Notes under the pieces: generated by a model
Seen by the model: the letters and a program-made list of their open reading frames with translations, nothing else
Database searches by the model: none
Told to the model about the DNA's origin: nothing
NCBI GenBank assembly: GCA_023382675.1
Contig: JAHDWN010000038.1
Span: 1-58,873, forward strand
DNA from: Anaerolineae bacterium
GTDB taxonomy: Bacteria > Chloroflexota > Anaerolineae > Aggregatilineales > Phototrophicaceae
Direction: 5' to 3'
DNA length: 58,873 bases
In this document: piece after piece, positions 35,819 to 45,051 of the stretch
How positions within the stretch are numbered: the first letter of the stretch is position 1
How the letters are laid out: the number at the start of each line of letters is the position of its first letter
Position numbers and translations under genes: made by a program

Positions 35819-36964
35819 ATGAAGAAACTACGTGTTGCGCTCATTGGTTACGGGGCCATCGGGCGCGTCCACGCCCTGGGCTATAAAGCTATTCCTTATC
35901 ATTACGGGCTGCCGCATGATGTCGTGCGTGTGGTCGCCGTCGCTACGTCTCGTCCGGAAACAGCAGAAGCGGCGGCGCGTGAAATCGGCTGCGAGGTCTG
36001 GTCAGGCGATTACCAGGACGTGATCGTGCGCAACGACGTGGACATCATCGACTGCTGCACGCCGAACGGCTCTCATGCCGAGATCATGATCGCCGGCGCG
36101 CGGGCGGGGAAGCATCTCTACTGCGATAAGCCGATGGCGCTCGGCGTCGAAGATGGCGCACGCATGGTCGCGGCGGCACAAGCGGCGGGCGTTAATACCC
36201 AGATGACCTTCAATATGCGCTTCTTCCCGGCGGTCATGCGCGCCCGTCAACTGATGGACGAGGGTTTCGTTGGGCGCATCTTCTCGTTCCGGGCGCGTTT
36301 CTATCGCAGCAGCTATATCGACCCGAACAAACCGCTCTCGTGGAAGCTGCGCAGGGAGGAATCGGGCGGCGGCGCGCTGGTCGATATTGGCTCGCACGCG
36401 CTCGACCTGGTTTATTCGCTGCTGGGGGATTTCGACAGTGTCCAGGCGATGTTAGAAACGGTCATCAAAGATCGGCCGGTTGCGGCGGGCAGCAGCGAAC
36501 GTGCGCCGGTCGATGTGGACGACATCGCGTTTATGCACCTGCGCACGGCGAGCGGCGCGGTCGGCCTGGTGGAGGTTTCGCGCCTGGGCACAGGTATCGC
36601 GAATGAACTGGTCGTCGAAATCTATGGCGAAAAGGGATCGCTGCGCTTCGATGCTGCGCGTCCCGGCTGGCTGGAAGTCTATGACGCCAGAGAGCCAGCG
36701 ACACCGCTGGGTGGAATGCGCGGCGTACGCCTTGTCGAAACCGGCAATCGCTACGAAGGCCAGAAAGCGCCGGATTGGTCGATGGCACCTGATTTCATCC
36801 GCTCGCACACCGAATGCCAGTATCAGTTTCTGAAAGCGATCTCCGAAGATCGCCCGGCAGCCCCTAGCTTCGCCGATGGCTTCCACATTCAGGCGACGAT
36901 GGCGGCGGCACAACGATCCGCTGACGAGGGACGCTGGGTACAGATGAACGAAGTGCTTGGTTAG
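35819..36964 (+). CDS. Gfo/Idh/MocA-family oxidoreductase
   Basis: A 381-residue NAD(P)-dependent sugar or cyclitol dehydrogenase. The Rossmann motif is VALIGYGAIGRVHALGY, with CCTPNGSHAEIMI. The family lysine lies in HLYCDKPMAL. The C-terminal domain has the catalytic His in ALVDIGSHALDLVYSLLGD. It resembles inositol 2-dehydrogenase and related proteins more than the WlbA form seen at 4.3 kb. GGAG precedes the ATG but can be masked by an upstream complementary arm. Substrate unknown. Nearby glycan enzymes suggest a sugar. Confidence 0.87.
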   Translation: MKKLRVALIGYGAIGRVHALGYKAIPYHYGLPHDVVRVVAVATSRPETAEAAAREIGCEVWSGDYQDVIVRNDVDIIDCCTPNGSHAEIMIAGARAGKHLYCDKPMALGVEDGARMVAAAQAAGVNTQMTFNMRFFPAVMRARQLMDEGFVGRIFSFRARFYRSSYIDPNKPLSWKLRREESGGGALVDIGSHALDLVYSLLGDFDSVQAMLETVIKDRPVAAGSSERAPVDVDDIAFMHLRTASGAVGLVEVSRLGTGIANELVVEIYGEKGSLRFDAARPGWLEVYDAREPATPLGGMRGVRLVETGNRYEGQKAPDWSMAPDFIRSHTECQYQFLKAISEDRPAAPSFADGFHIQATMAAAQRSADEGRWVQMNEVLG

Positions 36965-37028
36965 TGGGTGTAGTCCATGAGTTCGAGTGAATTTTTGTTC
37001 TATCCTATGTATGCCTAAAGGATTGATT

Positions 37029-37925
37029 ATGGTGGATGTTGCCTACAAACTTTCCCACGCCGATGCTATGCGCGTGCTGGCTGCCGTCCAGGCGGCCATG
37101 GAGCGCGATCAGGTGGGCGCTGCCGTCGCCGTCACCGATGCGCATGGCGAACTGATGGCGTTCATGCGTACCGATGGCTGCCCGCTGGCGTCGATCCAGA
37201 ACGCCATCCACAAGGCGTTCACGTCCGCCCGCGAGCGGACGGAATCTGGCAATGTCGGCGCGCGCGCACGCGAAGAGGGCTGGCCGCTGACCAATTTTGG
37301 CGATCCGCGCTACACCGGCTGGGGCGGTGCTGTGCCGCTGATGCATGAGGGCAAGGTTGTCGGCGCGGTCGGCGTGAGCGGCCTCTCCGAGGCGGAAGAT
37401 GTCGCGCTGGCTCGCGTTGGTGCTGCGGCGCTGCGCATCGGCAAGACCGAGCTGCTTCAGCGGATCGAGCACGGCTGGCACGAACTACTGGGTTTTCTTT
37501 CAACCCTGGATGATGCCCAGCGAACGCAGAAGACGGATGCCGTTGGCTGGACGGTCATAGATCACGTCGTCCACATCGCGATGTGGGAAGACTCGATCAA
37601 TGCGCTCCTGGCACACGAACCACGTTCGGCGCGGATGGGTATTGACGAAGCCACGTGGACGAGCGGCGATTTCGAGAAGATCAATGCCGTGCTCCAGCAG
37701 CGCTCGCAGGCCATGAGCTGGGACGAAGTCATGCGTATGCTGCACAACGTTCACAGGGAGTGCCTGGCGAAGCTGGGCGCGTGCTCGGACGACGACCTTT
37801 ACGCAAGCTATAAAGCGTTCCAGGCGGATGCAACAAGCGATCTGCCGATCATTCGCTGGATCATCGGCAACAGCTATGAACACTATGCCGAACACATCCC
37901 TTGGATGCAGGCTATCGCCGGTTAG
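37029..37925 (+). CDS. Heme-degrading/HbpS-like (DUF336) domain fused to a DinB/ClbS-like domain
   Basis: 298 residues in two parts. Residues 1-140 are a GlcG/HbpS-type (DUF336) domain: LSHADAMRVLAAVQAAMERD, AVAVTDAHGELMAFMRTDG and GWGGAVPLMHEGKVVGAVGVSG. Residues ~145-298 are a four-helix DinB/ClbS-like domain with WTVIDHVVHIAMWEDSI and, near the end, NSYEHYAEHIPW, giving the usual three metal-type His positions. The fusion is uninterrupted. AAAGGA lies six bases before ATG 37029, which I prefer to an upstream start at 36987. Function is unknown; HbpS-like proteins bind heme or cobalamin, while ClbS-like ones neutralise reactive small molecules. Confidence 0.8.
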   Translation: MVDVAYKLSHADAMRVLAAVQAAMERDQVGAAVAVTDAHGELMAFMRTDGCPLASIQNAIHKAFTSARERTESGNVGARAREEGWPLTNFGDPRYTGWGGAVPLMHEGKVVGAVGVSGLSEAEDVALARVGAAALRIGKTELLQRIEHGWHELLGFLSTLDDAQRTQKTDAVGWTVIDHVVHIAMWEDSINALLAHEPRSARMGIDEATWTSGDFEKINAVLQQRSQAMSWDEVMRMLHNVHRECLAKLGACSDDDLYASYKAFQADATSDLPIIRWIIGNSYEHYAEHIPWMQAIAG

Positions 37926-37943
37926 TGTCCAGACCCAGATATG

Positions 37944-37972
37944 AAAACAGGGGCAGTCTATGCCCCCGTTTT
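37944..37972. terminator. Bidirectional Rho-independent terminator
   Basis: AAAAC-GGGGCA pairs with TGCCCC-GTTTT (single mismatch A/C in the stem, 5-base loop) between two convergent genes. With an A-tract on one side and a T-tract on the other it can serve both the plus-strand fusion gene and the minus-strand malic enzyme. Confidence 0.88.
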
Positions 37973-37996
37973 GAGTTTTGCCTTTGTTGTCTGTGG

Positions 37997-39679
<1,683 letters not shown>

Positions 39680-39941
39680 TTATCGCCGTTTTAGCTGTGA
39701 TGAAAATCCGTTTGCAGTTCGTCCGGCGAAAGCGCAAAACTCGCCCTCCATCATCTCCCAGATCGCGCTGGAGACGTGAGTTACGGATGTCATTCAGGTG
39801 ACGGCGTATTGTCACGCTTCCACACGCAATCAGTGAGACCGCCTCATCGTATGACATTTGACACGGGGATTGTGTGATATTGCGCATTCTGTCACAAGGC
39901 CAAGAAGGGATAAGATCATAGATAGGTTTTTGTGTGCTCCT

Positions 39942-40003
39942 GAGATAGTCGCTCGCTATCTCCCTCCTTCTCGAGCAGGTGGGCTTGCCGCAGCCCACCT
40001 GCT
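39942..40003. other. Two hairpins in the maeA upstream region; rest of gap empty
   Basis: GAGATAG-N7-CTATCTC (39942-39962) and a perfect 11-bp stem AGCAGGTGGGC-N8-GCCCACCTGCT (39974-40003) lie after the SDR stop on the minus strand. The second is a strong hairpin but its minus-strand exit (CGAGAAGG) has no T-run, while its plus-strand exit is TGTATTTAT. The remainder of 39647-40048 shows no gene and no convincing promoter boxes. Confidence 0.5.
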
Positions 40004-40048
40004 GTATTTATAGCTCTGGTCACTTCTTCTGCCCAATTTTCCCCACAA

Positions 40049-40918
40049 TTAAGCTCGGCTTTCCATGATCCGATCCACGAGTGTCTGCGGGAGATACTCC
40101 AGCGCGGCAGCAATGCGCGACATATAGCCGACCTGGTAGCGACGCCTGGGCTTCGCCGCACACAACGCCGTGCAGATCACGCCGGCGATCACTTCAGGCT
40201 CGGTGCGCTTGGTGTCGAATTCAGATAGCTCTGCTCGTTCTTTGCGCAGTGCGTCCGCATAAAGTTCAGAACGCTCACGTGGCCATTTCTGTAACGCAGC
40301 TTCCAGCTCACGGGCGCTTTTGGCTGGCGCGGCTGTTTTCACGTCGCCACTGCGGATCAGCACACTTGGAATGCGCCACTGCTTCAGCTCGATCTGCAAT
40401 GTGCGAGCCAGGCAGTTGACTGCAAAATCACATGAATGGATATTCGCCACGTATGGGATTGGGATGATGGAGGGCGTCGCGATCCAGAGAATGCGGCCAT
40501 GCGCCGCGCGGATGAGCGGCAAGAGCGCCTGCAGCAGCACCAGCGGCCCCAGGATGCGCGCTTCGATTTCGATGCGAAAATTGTCCAGATCCATGAGTTC
40601 GATGGGAGCGACACCGCCACCGCCCGCGTTGTTGACGATGGCATACAAGCCCATTCCTGGACGCTGCGCCAACTCTTGCCGGATGAAGGCGATAGCATTG
40701 TCGATGTCGTCCGCCTTCGTCAGATCGAGCGAGCACACCGGAATGAGCGTTGGCGCGTTGAGTGCGTGCAGCCGCTGAGCATCCGCTTCCTTGCGCACCG
40801 TCGCGAAGACCGTAAAACCCCGCTGCGCCAGGGTGAGCGCCGTCGCGTAGCCGATCCCCGACGAGCAGCCGGTAACCAACACTGCCTTGTCTTTTGTCGT
40901 GACCGATGTGATTGCCAT
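40049..40918 (-). CDS. Short-chain dehydrogenase/reductase fold protein lacking catalytic residues
   Basis: A 289-residue classical SDR fold. The cofactor motif TGCSSGIGYA (residues 16-25) and the structural NNAGGGG (96-102) are intact. The active-site region, usually S-x12-Y-S-A-S-K-F-A, reads WIATPSIIPIPYVANIHSCDFA. Aligning on the F-A pair puts Ile160 in place of Tyr and Asp164 in place of Lys, and the catalytic Ser also looks lost. It is probably an NAD(P)-binding protein without normal SDR chemistry. ATG 40918 with AAGGC eight bases upstream is preferred over two earlier in-frame ATGs. It is 78 bases downstream of the deazaflavin-reductase-like gene. Confidence 0.85.
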   Translation of the reverse strand: MAITSVTTKDKAVLVTGCSSGIGYATALTLAQRGFTVFATVRKEADAQRLHALNAPTLIPVCSLDLTKADDIDNAIAFIRQELAQRPGMGLYAIVNNAGGGGVAPIELMDLDNFRIEIEARILGPLVLLQALLPLIRAAHGRILWIATPSIIPIPYVANIHSCDFAVNCLARTLQIELKQWRIPSVLIRSGDVKTAAPAKSARELEAALQKWPRERSELYADALRKERAELSEFDTKRTEPEVIAGVICTALCAAKPRRRYQVGYMSRIAAALEYLPQTLVDRIMESRA

Positions 40919-40996
40919 GATCATGCCTTCAGAAATGAGCGCCATGACTCACTACGCCGAAGGCATCGGCATGGTTGCAGCGTCAGTGCTTCTCAT

Positions 40997-41413
40997 TCAT
41001 GCCGAAGCATCGAACACCTTGATGTAGTGCTTTACGTGGGCGCGCTGCAAGCTGCGATGAGCAATCCTCGGCAGATGCGGCATAGCTTCGACTTCACCCA
41101 CCATCCGCCCATAGTGCACAGCGTATTTACGCCCGCGCCAGATGAGCGTGAAACCACTGGCAGCCTGGATATTGCGATGCCAATCGACGTGATCCCCGTA
41201 GGGCAGCGGGATATAGAAGCCGTCAGCGACGCGCCCGACCAGCACAGGCGTACGGTAATGTTTTCCAGAGCGCCGCCCAACGTGTTCGATCACGGCGTAG
41301 ACAGGGATAATACGCACAAAACGCAGCATGACCGGGTTAAAAATGTACTTGTTGAATTGCCGAACAAATTCGAGCAACCGCGATGACTGCTGGCGCTGAG
41401 TGTTGGCTGTCAT
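40997..41413 (-). CDS. Deazaflavin (F420)-dependent nitroreductase-family protein
   Basis: A 138-residue protein of the DDN/PF04075 split-barrel family. Family segments are VYAVIEHVGRRSGKHYRTPV, GFYIPLPYGDHVDWHRNI and GFTLIWRGRKYAV. Members in actinobacteria and Chloroflexota use coenzyme F420 to reduce quinones or nitro compounds. A few bind other cofactors. ATG 41413 follows AAGGAGGTGG, one of the strongest ribosome sites in the window, so the upstream in-frame extension is not coding. It is followed by the SDR-fold gene on the same strand. Confidence 0.85.
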   Translation of the reverse strand: MTANTQRQQSSRLLEFVRQFNKYIFNPVMLRFVRIIPVYAVIEHVGRRSGKHYRTPVLVGRVADGFYIPLPYGDHVDWHRNIQAASGFTLIWRGRKYAVHYGRMVGEVEAMPHLPRIAHRSLQRAHVKHYIKVFDASA

Positions 41414-41519
41414 AGCAGTCCACCTCCTTGCGGATCTACTTGCGCCTATTGTGAAATGTATCACATTACCGGTGTCGCAAGCCCCCCAGGAGGTGAGGGG
41501 ATGTTTCCGCGTCGGGCGA

Positions 41520-42986
41520 TCACATCCAACGGATGACTGCTTCGCGCTCCGGCCCCGTCGTGCCCATGATCGGCGTCACGCCAAGCGCCTGGGTGATAAA
41601 CGCGATGTAACGCAGCGCCTCGCCTGGCAGATCCTCCAGCCGCCGCGCGCCTTGCAGCCCCGCGCCATCCCACGAAGGCAGCTCGATGTAATGCGGCGTC
41701 ACCGCGTCGAGATAGGCCTGATTAGGACGATAGGGCACGATGTCGCCGCTGGCATCGGTGTATTGTGTACACACGCGGATCGGCGTGTCCGCGTAAGCGA
41801 TGTCAAGATGGGTCAGCACCAGGTACTGCATCCGGCTCACGTCGGCGAAAAAGCGCAGGCAGGGCAGATCAATGTGGACGATGTCACGCGGTCGCCGCGT
41901 CGTCGCGCCGTACTCGTGCGCATCTTCGCGGATGCGATGTGCCAGCGTGTCGTCCATCTGTGTTGGCAGCCGTCGCGAGCCGACGCTGCTCGAATAGGTC
42001 GCCTTGATCGCACCCGCGCGCGCCCCGATGCGCCAGGGTTGAACACTGCCCTCGGTCGAATAAGCGATGCCGTCGAAGGTCGGGTCGCTGGCGGTCACGT
42101 CCGGGTAGACGCCCCAGCGCGGATCTAGGCCGATGGCCTGCGCGCCCTCGAACACGAATGGGATCGACTCGTCCGCCCAGGCGCTGTCAATCAGGCGGAA
42201 GGTGTCAGCGTCGATGTAATCGCGCAGCGCCTCTGCCTGCTGGCTGATGCGGCGCAGAAAATCGGTATAGCTGCCGACGATGCCTGTCCCCTCCGCTAGA
42301 GAGGGCACTTCGGCAATCGAGAAATCTGCATCAAGCCCCCGCATCAACGCCGAGTAAAGATCATAGTGCGCGCCGAGTCGTCCTTCCCAATCCGCTGCCA
42401 AAAGATCGCCTACGCGCACAGGGTGGCGAAAGAGCACGTCTGCGTAGGCTGGCGCGATGCCGCGTCCGGTGCTCCCAAGGCCACCGGTGGCCCAATCGCG
42501 CAGTGCTGCCTCGAATGCGCGGTGGGTATCCAGGGATAGCACGGCCTGCGCATCGATGTGCAGATCCAGTCGTTTGCCCTGCGCCATCAGTGGCTGCAGA
42601 TGCGCGATCTCGGTGAGCAGGTCGCCCGGATGTACGACCATACCTTTGCCAAGCACGACGGTCGCATTCTCGTGCAGCGACCCCGACGGCAGTTGGTGAA
42701 GCGCAACGCGCTTGCCGCCAACAATCACTGTATGCCCGGCGTTCGCTCCACCGTTCCAGCGGTAGATGACCATGCGGCTGGCCGTCCGGGCAAACTGCGT
42801 ACACAGCTCGTCGACGATCCGCCCTTTGCCTTCGTCGCCAAAAGCGCCACCGGCGATGGCGATGCTGTTAGCACGAGTCCCTGGCGTGTGCAGCGGATCG
42901 CTCGCCAGCGGACGATCAACGTCAAACAATTGGCCCTGTGTGTAGACAGCATCGTAGATTCGGGCAATAGATGCGGGCATCTGCAT
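41520..42986 (-). CDS. Divergent adenylosuccinate synthetase-like enzyme
   Basis: A 488-residue PurA-fold protein, about 55 residues longer than usual. The GTP/IMP loop IAGGAFGDEGKGRIVDEL keeps the catalytic Asp, and NGGANAGHTVIV keeps the catalytic His. TGRGIAPAYAD is conserved. Other PurA motifs are altered: EGAQAIGLDPRWGVYPDVTASD where PurA has E-G-A-Q-G-T-L-L-D and V-T-S-S-N, GATTRRPRD for T-T-G-R, and VLTHLDIAY for L-T-K-L-D. It is unlike phage PurZ, which lacks the Asp. ATG 42986 follows GGGAGAT at seven bases. It may act on IMP or on a related acceptor. Confidence 0.8.
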   Translation of the reverse strand: MQMPASIARIYDAVYTQGQLFDVDRPLASDPLHTPGTRANSIAIAGGAFGDEGKGRIVDELCTQFARTASRMVIYRWNGGANAGHTVIVGGKRVALHQLPSGSLHENATVVLGKGMVVHPGDLLTEIAHLQPLMAQGKRLDLHIDAQAVLSLDTHRAFEAALRDWATGGLGSTGRGIAPAYADVLFRHPVRVGDLLAADWEGRLGAHYDLYSALMRGLDADFSIAEVPSLAEGTGIVGSYTDFLRRISQQAEALRDYIDADTFRLIDSAWADESIPFVFEGAQAIGLDPRWGVYPDVTASDPTFDGIAYSTEGSVQPWRIGARAGAIKATYSSSVGSRRLPTQMDDTLAHRIREDAHEYGATTRRPRDIVHIDLPCLRFFADVSRMQYLVLTHLDIAYADTPIRVCTQYTDASGDIVPYRPNQAYLDAVTPHYIELPSWDGAGLQGARRLEDLPGEALRYIAFITQALGVTPIMGTTGPEREAVIRWM

Positions 42987-43008
42987 CGGGTGATCTCCCA
43001 TAACAGTT

Positions 43009-43052
43009 GTAGGGGTTGGGCGACATGCCGATACACGCCGCCGAACCCCTAC
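43009..43052. repeat. REP-like palindrome
   Basis: GTAGGGGTT-GGCG and CGCC-AACCCCTAC form a nearly perfect 14-base-arm hairpin with a 16-base loop in the 178-base gap between the thioredoxin-like and PurA-like genes. The GTAGGGG...CCCCTAC ends are like dispersed palindromes known from Chloroflexota genomes. Only one copy is in this window, so its repeated nature is inferred. Confidence 0.5.
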
Positions 43053-43164
43053 GAAGACTCGGTTTTTTACCCACAGATTGTAACTTGCTGTTGCCAGTCT
43101 GCCCACAGTTTTTCGGTACTTGCGCGAGGCAATGCCTGCGGTACGAAGCGACCGCCCCAAACGC

Positions 43165-43698
43165 TTAGCCAGCAAAGGCCGTGATGTCGCGCAGGGGCAT
43201 GTGGTCGGTCACGTCACGGCCATAATGCGCCTGCTGGATGATGCCATGCTCGTCGATCAGGAAGTCGGCAGGTACGAGGCGTAGCTCGCCCAGGGTTGCG
43301 CCGCCGCTGAATGCACCCTTAGCTACGCCTTGCACCCACCCAAGCGGATGCAGCACGTGCCCACTGATGAACTTCGCGGTCGAAAGCTCTCCCTGGTACA
43401 GGTTGAACAACGCCATCTCCGGGTCAGCGATGATCGTAAACGGGATACGACGCGGCACGTTGTGGCGGCGTAACGTCTCAGCAGGCGATTGGAAGACCGT
43501 CACGACCTGGAGCTTATCGCGAAACAGCCCGGTCTTCGCCGAAAGCTCGTGGACGCGAAGATTGCAATAGGGGCAGGCGGCAAAGCGAAAAAACGAGATC
43601 ATCCATTTCTGACCGTAAAACTGCGCTGCCGACACCGGCACGCCGTCAATATCATGGGCATGGAAATCAGGCGCAGGTTGATCAATCTGCAATGTCAT
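43165..43698 (-). CDS. AhpC/TSA-type thioredoxin-like (peroxiredoxin-like) protein
   Basis: A 177-residue redoxin. It starts LQIDQPAPDFHAHDIDG. The active-site segment is ISFFRFAACPYCNLRVHEL, a C-P-Y-C pair where typical peroxiredoxins have one peroxidatic cysteine in P-x-x-x-T-x-x-C. The end DFLIDEHGIIQQAHYGRD is usual for the AhpC/TSA fold. It is cytoplasmic, with no signal peptide. GAGAG precedes ATG 43698. It may be a peroxidase or a general dithiol reductase. Confidence 0.85.
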   Translation of the reverse strand: MTLQIDQPAPDFHAHDIDGVPVSAAQFYGQKWMISFFRFAACPYCNLRVHELSAKTGLFRDKLQVVTVFQSPAETLRRHNVPRRIPFTIIADPEMALFNLYQGELSTAKFISGHVLHPLGWVQGVAKGAFSGGATLGELRLVPADFLIDEHGIIQQAHYGRDVTDHMPLRDITAFAG

Positions 43699-43783
43699 GA
43701 GCATCTCTCATCGGCATCTATTGGATATGCTCGATCTTAACCCGGAGCGCGACGTTCAGGCTTTAGATGTGAGTGAGAGAAAG

Positions 43784-43811
43784 CAGGGGATCGAAACGTT
43801 CCGATCCCCTG
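43784..43811 (-). terminator. Terminator after the C39-peptidase gene
   Basis: CAGGGGATCG pairs perfectly with CGATCCCCTG over an 8-base loop, 12 bases past the stop on the minus strand. The exit sequence CTTTCTCTC is pyrimidine-rich but not a clean T-run. Confidence 0.6.
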
Positions 43812-43823
43812 GGTGAGGTGAGT

Positions 43824-44888
43824 CTAGCCCTGACCGCCGTCAAGCAGCGCGAGCGCATCGCTCGCCGGGGTAAAGTTGGGGTTGAAGAAGATCGCCTGCT
43901 GGAAGTTGGAGCGCGCCCGTTCGGTCTCGCCCATCGCTGCACGCGCCAGGCCGCCATAATAGAACGTTTCCTCGACGAACTGGCCGCCGCCATCGCTGAG
44001 CAGCGCCTGCGCCAGCGTGATCATGTCCTGGTAACGGCCGACATTGAAATACGCCTCGAATGGGCCGAACTGGTACCACAACATGCGGAACGGCAACCCG
44101 CCGCCGACGTTGCGCGCCTGATCGTAGGCCACCGCCGCCGAAGCATAATCGCCAAGGCCGACGAAGTTGGTGCCCAGGTTGAACCAGGCGAACGGATCTT
44201 GCTCGTTGGCCGTTGCTTCTGCGCGGGCGGTGTCGAGCGCGTGCTGCCAATTCAACTGCTCATCCGCATTGTCACCGAGCAGCGCAAGCAGCTCCTGCTC
44301 GCGTGCGAACGGGTAGTAGACGATGTAGAGACGGTTGAAGTGCCGCCAGAACGAGTCGAAATAGGCATACTCGTAGGTATAGTGTGGGCCATTGAAGCTG
44401 TCGTTCGCAACGAAGACGCCGCGCCCATCGTCGTAGGCATAGAGCGTCAGGTAATGTCCCATCCAGCCCTGGGTGTCCTGCGGCGGATCGTAACCCGCTT
44501 CGACCATGACCGGGAAATTCTGGCTCAGCAGGAGCTTGAGCAGTTCCGTGTCGCCACCCCGACGCACCAACGCCCGCGTCGTCCCCGGCACTACCGTGTT
44601 GACATAGGCTTCTATCTGCCACGGGCTGACGTTCTTATCCTCGGAGTTTGGTTTTAACCAGCTTGCCGCAACGGATTGATCTTCGTTATAGCCAAAATAG
44701 GACAACGCCATTGTCACCGAGGCAGGGCCACAGTTGTTCCACGTCTGGTAAACATGCTCAATCCCGTTGAGTTGATAGCTTGGCGGGATCACCGGCGTGG
44801 TGTTAGCAACTTCGATTGTATCCTGCGCGAACACGCTACCCGCCATCAGCAACATCAGCACCAGACAGGCGCTCAATGTACGATACAT
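43824..44888 (-). CDS. Secreted C39-like cysteine peptidase with TPR repeats
   Basis: 354 residues. A signal peptide (YRTLSACLVLMLLMAGSVFA, cut before QDTIE) is followed by a papain-like C39 domain (~35-200): nucleophile in NNCGPASVTMALSYFG, His in MGHYLTLYAYDDGRG, and the acid or Asn in FVANDSFNG. The C-terminal part (~215-350) has helical tetratricopeptide units (DPFAWFNLGTNFVGLGDYASA; ARAAMGETERARSNFQQAIF). GAGGA precedes the ATG. It diverges from the kinase-PBP receptor gene across 163 bases. It probably processes peptides or proteins outside the membrane; the target is unknown. Confidence 0.85.
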   Translation of the reverse strand: MYRTLSACLVLMLLMAGSVFAQDTIEVANTTPVIPPSYQLNGIEHVYQTWNNCGPASVTMALSYFGYNEDQSVAASWLKPNSEDKNVSPWQIEAYVNTVVPGTTRALVRRGGDTELLKLLLSQNFPVMVEAGYDPPQDTQGWMGHYLTLYAYDDGRGVFVANDSFNGPHYTYEYAYFDSFWRHFNRLYIVYYPFAREQELLALLGDNADEQLNWQHALDTARAEATANEQDPFAWFNLGTNFVGLGDYASAAVAYDQARNVGGGLPFRMLWYQFGPFEAYFNVGRYQDMITLAQALLSDGGGQFVEETFYYGGLARAAMGETERARSNFQQAIFFNPNFTPASDALALLDGGQG

Positions 44889-44922
44889 AACCGTTCCTCG
44901 TCATCTCCACCTTCGCGTTGTT

Positions 44923-44928
44923 ATTATA
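44923..44928 (-). promoter_or_regulatory. -10 box for the C39-peptidase gene
   Basis: The minus strand reads CTTTATAATAAC, a perfect TATAAT 35 bases before the ATG. No good -35 is seen at 16-18 bases upstream. Confidence 0.45.
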
Positions 44929-44996
44929 AAGGATGATGTCGTGGGCTGCCTGCCCCAAAGCCGACGGTTACGCAACGGCCTTGTCAAAGCTTAATG

Positions 44997-45025
44997 TTGC
45001 CCCGCACGCTATTCCGCCGTAGACT
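44997..45025 (+). promoter_or_regulatory. Candidate promoter of the kinase-PBP receptor gene
   Basis: TTGCCC, 17 bases, TAGACT. Transcription would begin about 20 bases before the ATG at 45052. The boxes match the sigma70-type consensus in part only. No clear Shine-Dalgarno site follows. Confidence 0.35.
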
Positions 45026-45051
45026 ACCCATGTATTCTTGGATTGTAGTTT

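Noticed and set aside
39860-39900. A TGTGA...TCACA pair that looked like a second CRP-type site
   Set aside because: The half-sites are 14 bases apart instead of 6, and the arms do not extend, so it does not fit the family.
41520-42986. Phage-type PurZ (diaminopurine synthesis)
   Set aside because: PurZ lacks the catalytic Asp that is present here in GDEGKG, and no PurZ partner genes or phage genes are nearby.
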